The notes under the pieces are model-generated. The model saw only the letters and a program-made list of their open reading frames with translations, did not search any database and was not told the DNA's origin. This document shows positions 44,801 to 49,339 of a stretch of DNA of 49,339 nt, piece by piece. Origin of the DNA: Ectocarpus siliculosus (taxonomy: Eukaryota > Sar > Phaeophyceae > Ectocarpales > Ectocarpaceae). Where the stretch lies: assembly GCA_000310025.1 (NCBI GenBank), contig FN649750.1, positions 1,877,299 through 1,926,637 on the forward strand, written 5' to 3'. The first letter of the stretch is position 1; every line of letters begins with the position of its first letter. The position numbers and the translations under genes were made by a program.

Positions 44801-45818
44801 TGGGCCGTGCTACTGCGCCTTCATAAAATTCCAAGTCCCAGGTATATATCTACATGCACAAAAGTAAATACATATACATTCCTTTTTTCTTCGACTTCAA
44901 AAGCCAGGAAGGTGCCCCCCCCCCCCCAACTACCCCTCTTCCCGAAGAGGGAAAATCAGTCGTCCCTCAATTTTTTTCGCCGTTGTACTTTGGATCCATT
45001 TCTTTTTCAACCATGTGCCCCCTAAGACCGTTCTTCCCCGAGAGAACAGTGCTACTTCCAAACATCTCGCTGTTGTACTTTGGATCCAAGTTTTAGTTTT
45101 TGACGCCTGAGGTCTGGTCGACCAAGGATCCACGTTAACGCTTCCTAGCTTGTGAACCTTCAGGGTACAGTATACCTTCAACGGCAGTTGTGTTTTTGTT
45201 GTGCCTGGTTTTCTTCTTCCTGCAAGCCTTTGCCTCTTCCTCTCCAATAGGGTCGAGCTACCGTATTGTTGTGCCGTTTGTCTTTTTTTCATGTTTGCAT
45301 CTAGCTCAGGAAGAGAACGCGTATCGAAGGGCGCGGCCACTGCAAGATTTTGGTCGACGCCATGCGCGGCCACTGCAGGATTTTGGTCGACGCCATGCGT
45401 TCGCGTACGCACCCACGTGGATAAGCTCTGTTCCGCGTGCGTCACATATACTCCCTCCGCAGATGATGACGCTAACGTTCGTCGCCCCGATCCCCCCACA
45501 ACTTTGTCGTCCAAATTCTCTCTCTTTGTCCCTCTCTCTGCCTCTCTGTCCCTCTCTTTCTCTTTCTCTTTCTCCGTCTCTCTCCCTCTCCCTCTCTTCC
45601 CCCCCCCTCGCCCCCCCCCTCTCTCTTCTTGCTTGTCCGTTTCCTGGGGGGCCGCCCGCCCGTGCGGCGGCTTTCAGGTGGAGGAGGCGTGTCCGAAGTG
45701 CGGGCACCCCAAGATGGAGTTCTACACCATGCAGCTGCGGTCCGCAGACGAGGGGCAGACCGTCTTCTACGAGTGCCTGTCCAAGGCCTGCAAGCATAAG
45801 TACGCTGTCAACAACTAG
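41837..45818 (+). CDS. DNA-directed RNA polymerase I subunit RPA12 (TFIIS-like zinc ribbons)
   Basis: Small Pol I subunit that stimulates RNA cleavage and termination in the nucleolus. Exons: 41837-41936, 42274-42334, 42430-42496, 45678-45818; all GT-AG, phases 1, 2, 0; total 122 residues, the normal family size. The N-terminal zinc ribbon is FCPSCGSVLDPPESGDILCDHC (C6, C9, C27, C30). The C-terminal TFIIS-type ribbon is CPKCGHPKMEF...LRSADEGQTVFYEC; the RSADEGQTVFY motif with the acidic D-E pair is the cleavage-stimulating hairpin. The fourth zinc ligand region reads CLSKACKH, slightly longer than usual. The two middle exons are short and supported mainly by phase and length. Intron 3 is about 3.2 kb and full of simple repeats. 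Confidence 0.9.
45331..45396. repeat. 33-bp tandem duplication
   Basis: Two adjacent 33-bp copies starting GCGCGGCCACTGCARGATTT, differing at one base, in RPA12 intron 3. The duplication creates an internal repeat in a long antisense frame, which is not called as a gene. Confidence 0.9.
45519..45632. repeat. CT-rich tract before the last RPA12 exon
   Basis: Long polypyrimidine run (CTCTCTCT, TTTCTCTTTC, CCCCCC) ending about 45 bp before the acceptor at 45677. Probably a microsatellite that also serves as the polypyrimidine tract. Confidence 0.8.
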
Positions 45819-47602
45819 AGATAACCTCTAGTGGTATAAAACGGTTGATCGGGGGACGATGATGTTGTTGTTGTTGTTGTTTTTGCTGTTGGCGGTGTGC
45901 TGTCGTGTATTGTGTTTGTGTGAACTCTTGACGCTGCGCACGTCGGAGGTACCCTGTTATTTCGCGTCAATTAACTTTTTTTTTTTTGGCCTGTAGATTT
46001 GTCGTCGGTGTTGTAAGTTCTGTGTGTGCGCCCGGGGAAGGGGTTTCATTGCGGTGTCGGCTTAGAGATGGCGGTTGGACCTTGGCTGCCAAAGCCTTGT
46101 ACTTTTGCATGTTTTGCACTGAGAGTTGATTTCGTGTGTGTGGATCCGCTGAGTGAGGCCGACAGAGTACTCGATTTGAATATCAACCAGACACGTGGCC
46201 TTCGACGGCACCTGAGAAATTCTGCACGCGACCGGTCGGACTCAACTTCGCGCCCTTGGGGGATAGAGCGGCCGTTCGTGGTTCCTTACCCATGGTTTGG
46301 CGTTGTAGCTGCGCACCCCCCTTCCACCGAGAGATGAATGGATCCGACTCGGTTTGATTATTGGTGTGGTGTACCACACGGGCAGGACATACGCAGCAAC
46401 ACCTGGGTCGTAAACGTCATTCCAGCATGTCACCTCTGGTGCGAAGTACTGAGTAGGTGCAAAGTGCCCGAAAGAAAGTGGATCGCATCGCATCATGCTC
46501 CGAAGTTAGGTTGGCCATGGGTATTGGTTACGTAAGCACCAGCGTCGGAAAAGCTCTTCCCTTGAGTTAGTTGCTGCAGCAGGAACTTGATAGAAAGCAG
46601 GCTCGTGGCCGTTAGGGCTACAGTATGAACAGCAGTGTCAACCACTACGCGTCTGACAAAACAGGTGGCCATGGCATCAATGTGCTCGTTCTCCGAGGCA
46701 TCCCGTGGAGAATTTACACAACATCCCTTTTCCTTCGATTTTTCCAAACTGTCGTACCAGCTCGCCTGTTGTACCACCTCCGGAGTAGCCGTATTGAGTC
46801 GCCATGTCCGGCGGGGACAGAATGCCCCCCTCGGTGAATTCGCGGTCAACGGCGCGGGTCAACTTTACCACACGAAGGAGCTCTCTTTCACCGGGCCCAG
46901 ACGCCCGTTGGACGCCGCACCGCACAGAGATGTCCTGCCGTCCGGCAAACGCGGCTGTTTGCACTCACGCGCATCAGCGTCGATCAGAGGTTTCATTGCC
47001 TCCTAGCGCCCAGCCCATTTTCGGCAGCCGTGTGTTGTGTGCTCGCGCCGGCCTCACCAACATCTTGCCTTGTCACGGCGACGACATGTCCGTATGTGTG
47101 CAGCGGAGAGCAGTACAGTAGAGCACAGTGTAGCCGTCACCAGCAGCAAGTGGACTTGTCCGCTGCCCTGCTGATCAACATCCTGACCACAAACGATAAC
47201 TTCTCGCTTCACGACCGGGAGGAATCCCTGTCGGACTCCCCGCTCGATCTACATGTGTTCAGCCCGCTCGCTTACTAAACGTGATGCATGTATGTACAGT
47301 AGAAGGGCTAGCCTCCATGGTACTCGATGGAGTCACGACTTGTGGCATTGGAGGTCATTACCAGGTCCCCGAGGCCACGATACCTGCGGCATCTACTTTC
47401 TTCTGAACGTGTGTGTGTGGAGAACAGACGACGACGGGCCGCACAGCCGAGGACACACACGCCATTTCAAACATTCAAAATGGTAAAAAATAGGGAGTTC
47501 CGTGATATGTACAAGAGAATTATTAGGGTACGTACAAACGTTCATGCGGTGCCCCCAGCAGCAACATGGGGAAATCTCGCCGCGCGCTGCTGCCTCAATA
47601 TC
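45819..47602. other. Mostly unassigned stretch; possible terminal exon near 47146-47278
   Basis: After the RPA12 stop. The plus-strand frame ending at 47278 reads QVDLSAALLINILTTNDNF ... SPLDLHVFSPLAY and looks protein-like, preceded by a possible AG at the AGCAGCAAG near 47146, but I recognise no family and no partner exons. Minus-strand frames between 46493 and 46964 are equally ambiguous. Confidence 0.35.
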
Positions 47603-48389
47603 ATGCGTCGAGCTCTCCAAGCCACACGTTCCTCACTCCCTTCCCGACCACGACATCACCACCAATCTCGCAAGCGAGCACTGCACGTCTACACCCACGG
47701 CGAGGGCTTCCTCGGCGCGCTGGGCCATGGCGACTTCTCAGCGCGAGAACAGGCCCTCCCCGTTGCGGCCCTCGCGTCCAGGGATCTGCGCTGCGTTAGC
47801 GCGGGCTGGACGCACTCCGCTGCCGTCTGCAGAGACACCGGGGAGGTGCTGGTGTGGGGGCGGCCCTTCGACCTGAAGCAGCCCTTGCGGATCAACCGCA
47901 TCCAGCGCCTGTTCCCGTTCGTGGTGACCGCGATCAACGCCCTCGCCAGCTCGAGAGAGGTCCTCCCGAGCCCGGTCTCCGTCCCGCTGATGGCGGAGCC
48001 CGCCGCGGCTTCGACGGCCTCCACGGTCACCGCCGCCTTGCACGACGCCCGCCCGTCGCTGCACTTCCCGCCGACCCCTTCCTCCCTCAGAGCGAAGAGC
48101 GTCGCGTGCTCGGCCGCCCTCACCGTGGTTCTGGGCGAGGACGGCAAGGTCTACTGCATGGGGTACAACCGGTGGGGCCAGTGCGGGCAGGGGCCCGACA
48201 ACGTCTTCACCGTGTTCGAGCCGCTTCGAGTGGGCGGCCGCGCGCTCGAGAGGGAGGCGGTGGTCAAGCTGGCCGTCGGCTTCCAGCAGGTGCTGGTGCT
48301 CTGCGAGAGCGGCAGGGTGTTCGGCTGGGGGAAAGGGTTGAGGGGGCAGCTGGGAGTCGGCGGCGAGATGATGGAGCTCCCTGAGGAAG
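47603..48389 (+). CDS. RCC1-repeat protein, 5' exon, possible mitochondrial presequence
   Basis: 262 codons ending at a donor (GAAG|GTGGGT at 48389/48390). RCC1 beta-propeller blades: VYTHGEGFLGALGHGD (29-44) with CVSAGWTHSAAVCRDTGEVLVWG (64-86), then SVACSAALTVVLGEDGKVYCMGYNRWGQCGQG (166-197) and VVKLAVGFQQVLVLCESGRVFGWGKGLRGQLGVG (220-253). The segment between blades (about 90-165) is a longer, Ala/Ser/Pro-rich loop than usual. The chosen ATG gives MRRALQATRSSLPSRPRHHH, Arg/Ser-rich without acidic residues, consistent with a mitochondrial presequence as in RCC1L-type proteins; an upstream exon spliced near 47681 is the alternative. Remaining blades were not found before the window ends, so the gene is partial. 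Confidence 0.83.
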
Positions 48390-49290
48390 GTGGGTGGTTC
48401 TCCGGCGGTGGGATCGTCTGGTCTGGGTCTGTTGTTGCTCTGTCTCCCTTGCGTGCGGTGTGTTTGGTTGAGTGCTCCGTACTCTGCGATGCACGGAAGC
48501 CCTCAGCCGTCGGTGAAGTGTGCAAGCGCATAGGCTCCCACAAACAGCAGTTCAGCGCCGAGACGGACTTCGATCAAACTTGCCCCCCAACACGCGCCTC
48601 CGTTGAGCCAACGCTTGCACCCACCCATCCGTCCCTCCTCTGGGCTGCTCCCAAACGCACTGATTGACCACTTGTACAGCAGACAACTGTAGCAGTCCCG
48701 TGTCGACCATTCTACTGGCCCTACAATACGTGTTCGTACACAATGCCTTGTGCACTGTCGAGGTAACGGGCGAAAAATCTCTAGTAAACGTGAAGCGGAC
48801 AGCCTCAACCCATCCCGCACCAGCAAGTGCAGTTTGGTATGACGTATTGATGACCGATTGAGGCGGCCACCCTTGCCTTTATCCCAGTCCACCACGGACA
48901 CCATTCAATGCCGTTCGTACTAGAGCAAGTAGGCCATGGCATCACCGATGTGTGGTGAACATGAATGCTGAGGACTTTTTTGTCGGGCAGTCCCCAGCCC
49001 TCCACACCCCTCATTCCCATCATGCCCCTTCCGCGCCAGCAACCTTATAGCGTGTTGCGCCCTACCGGCGCTGTTAATGTTCCATTCCGCGCGTTGCTCA
49101 ATGCCGGGCATGTCTGGTAGTTCATGCCATCGAATGTTTCCTTGATTACAGCAGTACACCTCAAAAGTGTGGATATACTCAAGGGTGTAGCCCGTTGGTG
49201 CACATCCGAGACAGGCGCCTCTGTCGACATCACTCACAATATTTCCAATATTGCCTCCTCTCTCTTTTGCCCAAAAACCGAATTGACGCT
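48390..49290 (+). other. Intron or 3' region of the RCC1 gene, no exon identified
   Basis: The reading frame stays open to 48667 but loses RCC1 character immediately after the donor. One exact TACAGCAGTA word is at 49147. Confidence 0.5.
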
Positions 49291-49292
49291 CT

Positions 49293-49323
<31 letters not shown>

Positions 49324-49339
49324 CCCACCCCCCCCCCCC
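49291..49339. repeat. Poly-C run at the window end
   Basis: Nearly pure C with two interruptions. A similar C-run occurs at 61-81. It could be a real homopolymer or an assembly edge. Confidence 0.9.

Noticed and set aside
44930-45514. 194-codon minus-strand frame in RPA12 intron 3 with internal repeats
   Set aside because: The repeats come from a 33-bp tandem duplication and a short direct repeat in the DNA. No domain is recognisable and it is antisense to a supported gene.
46493-46964. Minus-strand protein-like frames (TATSLLSIKFLLQQ and GGILSPPDMATQYGYSGGG)
   Set aside because: Two overlapping frames on the same strand both look plausible, neither matches a family I know, and splice partners are absent.

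Overview
The window looks like nuclear DNA of a stramenopile, most probably a brown alga related to Ectocarpus. It is GC-rich. Host genes are cut into many short exons, with introns packed with microsatellites and transposon debris. Protein presequences carry the red-lineage secondary-plastid signal (hydrophobic leader ending ASA|F). One locus is a decayed NB-ARC-TPR gene of the kind known from Ectocarpus. Exon models below were built by hand from splice sites, phase continuity and recall of protein families. No search was run.

Layout: 194-5086 (-) plastid-type phosphoglycerate mutase, five exons visible, C-terminus off the window. 6475-7929 (+) ankyrin-repeat protein. 9716-12866 (-) mRNA cap 2'-O-methyltransferase (CMTR1 type), four exons. 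13402-20616 (+) serine hydroxymethyltransferase, ten exons, divergent from the cap methyltransferase across about 535 bp; a LINE fragment and a 30-bp-arm hairpin lie in its fourth intron. 21561-24486 (-) NB-ARC-TPR pseudogene with ten TPR units and a C-terminal membrane helix. 24487-28828 degenerate or unassigned DNA with one possible membrane/coiled-coil exon. 28829-34418 (-) EF-hand protein; one intron holds a 0.95-kb inverted-repeat element rich in CCCCGGGG palindromes. 35470-40528 (-) Ty1/copia element with both LTRs and a 5-bp target duplication. 41837-45818 (+) RNA polymerase I subunit RPA12, four exons. 47603-48389 (+) first exon of an RCC1-repeat protein. The window ends in a poly-C run.

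The host genes are ordinary housekeeping functions (glycolysis or carbon metabolism, one-carbon metabolism, mRNA capping, Pol I transcription, calcium binding) and do not form an obvious shared pathway. The accessory interest lies in the NB-ARC-TPR locus, which shows 126-bp repeat modules and a 252-bp duplication; in a short retroelement 3'-end family found in four introns; in the palindrome-rich inverted-repeat element; in the over-represented 10-mer TACAGCAGTA; and in a copia copy whose LTRs are nearly identical although its coding region is broken.
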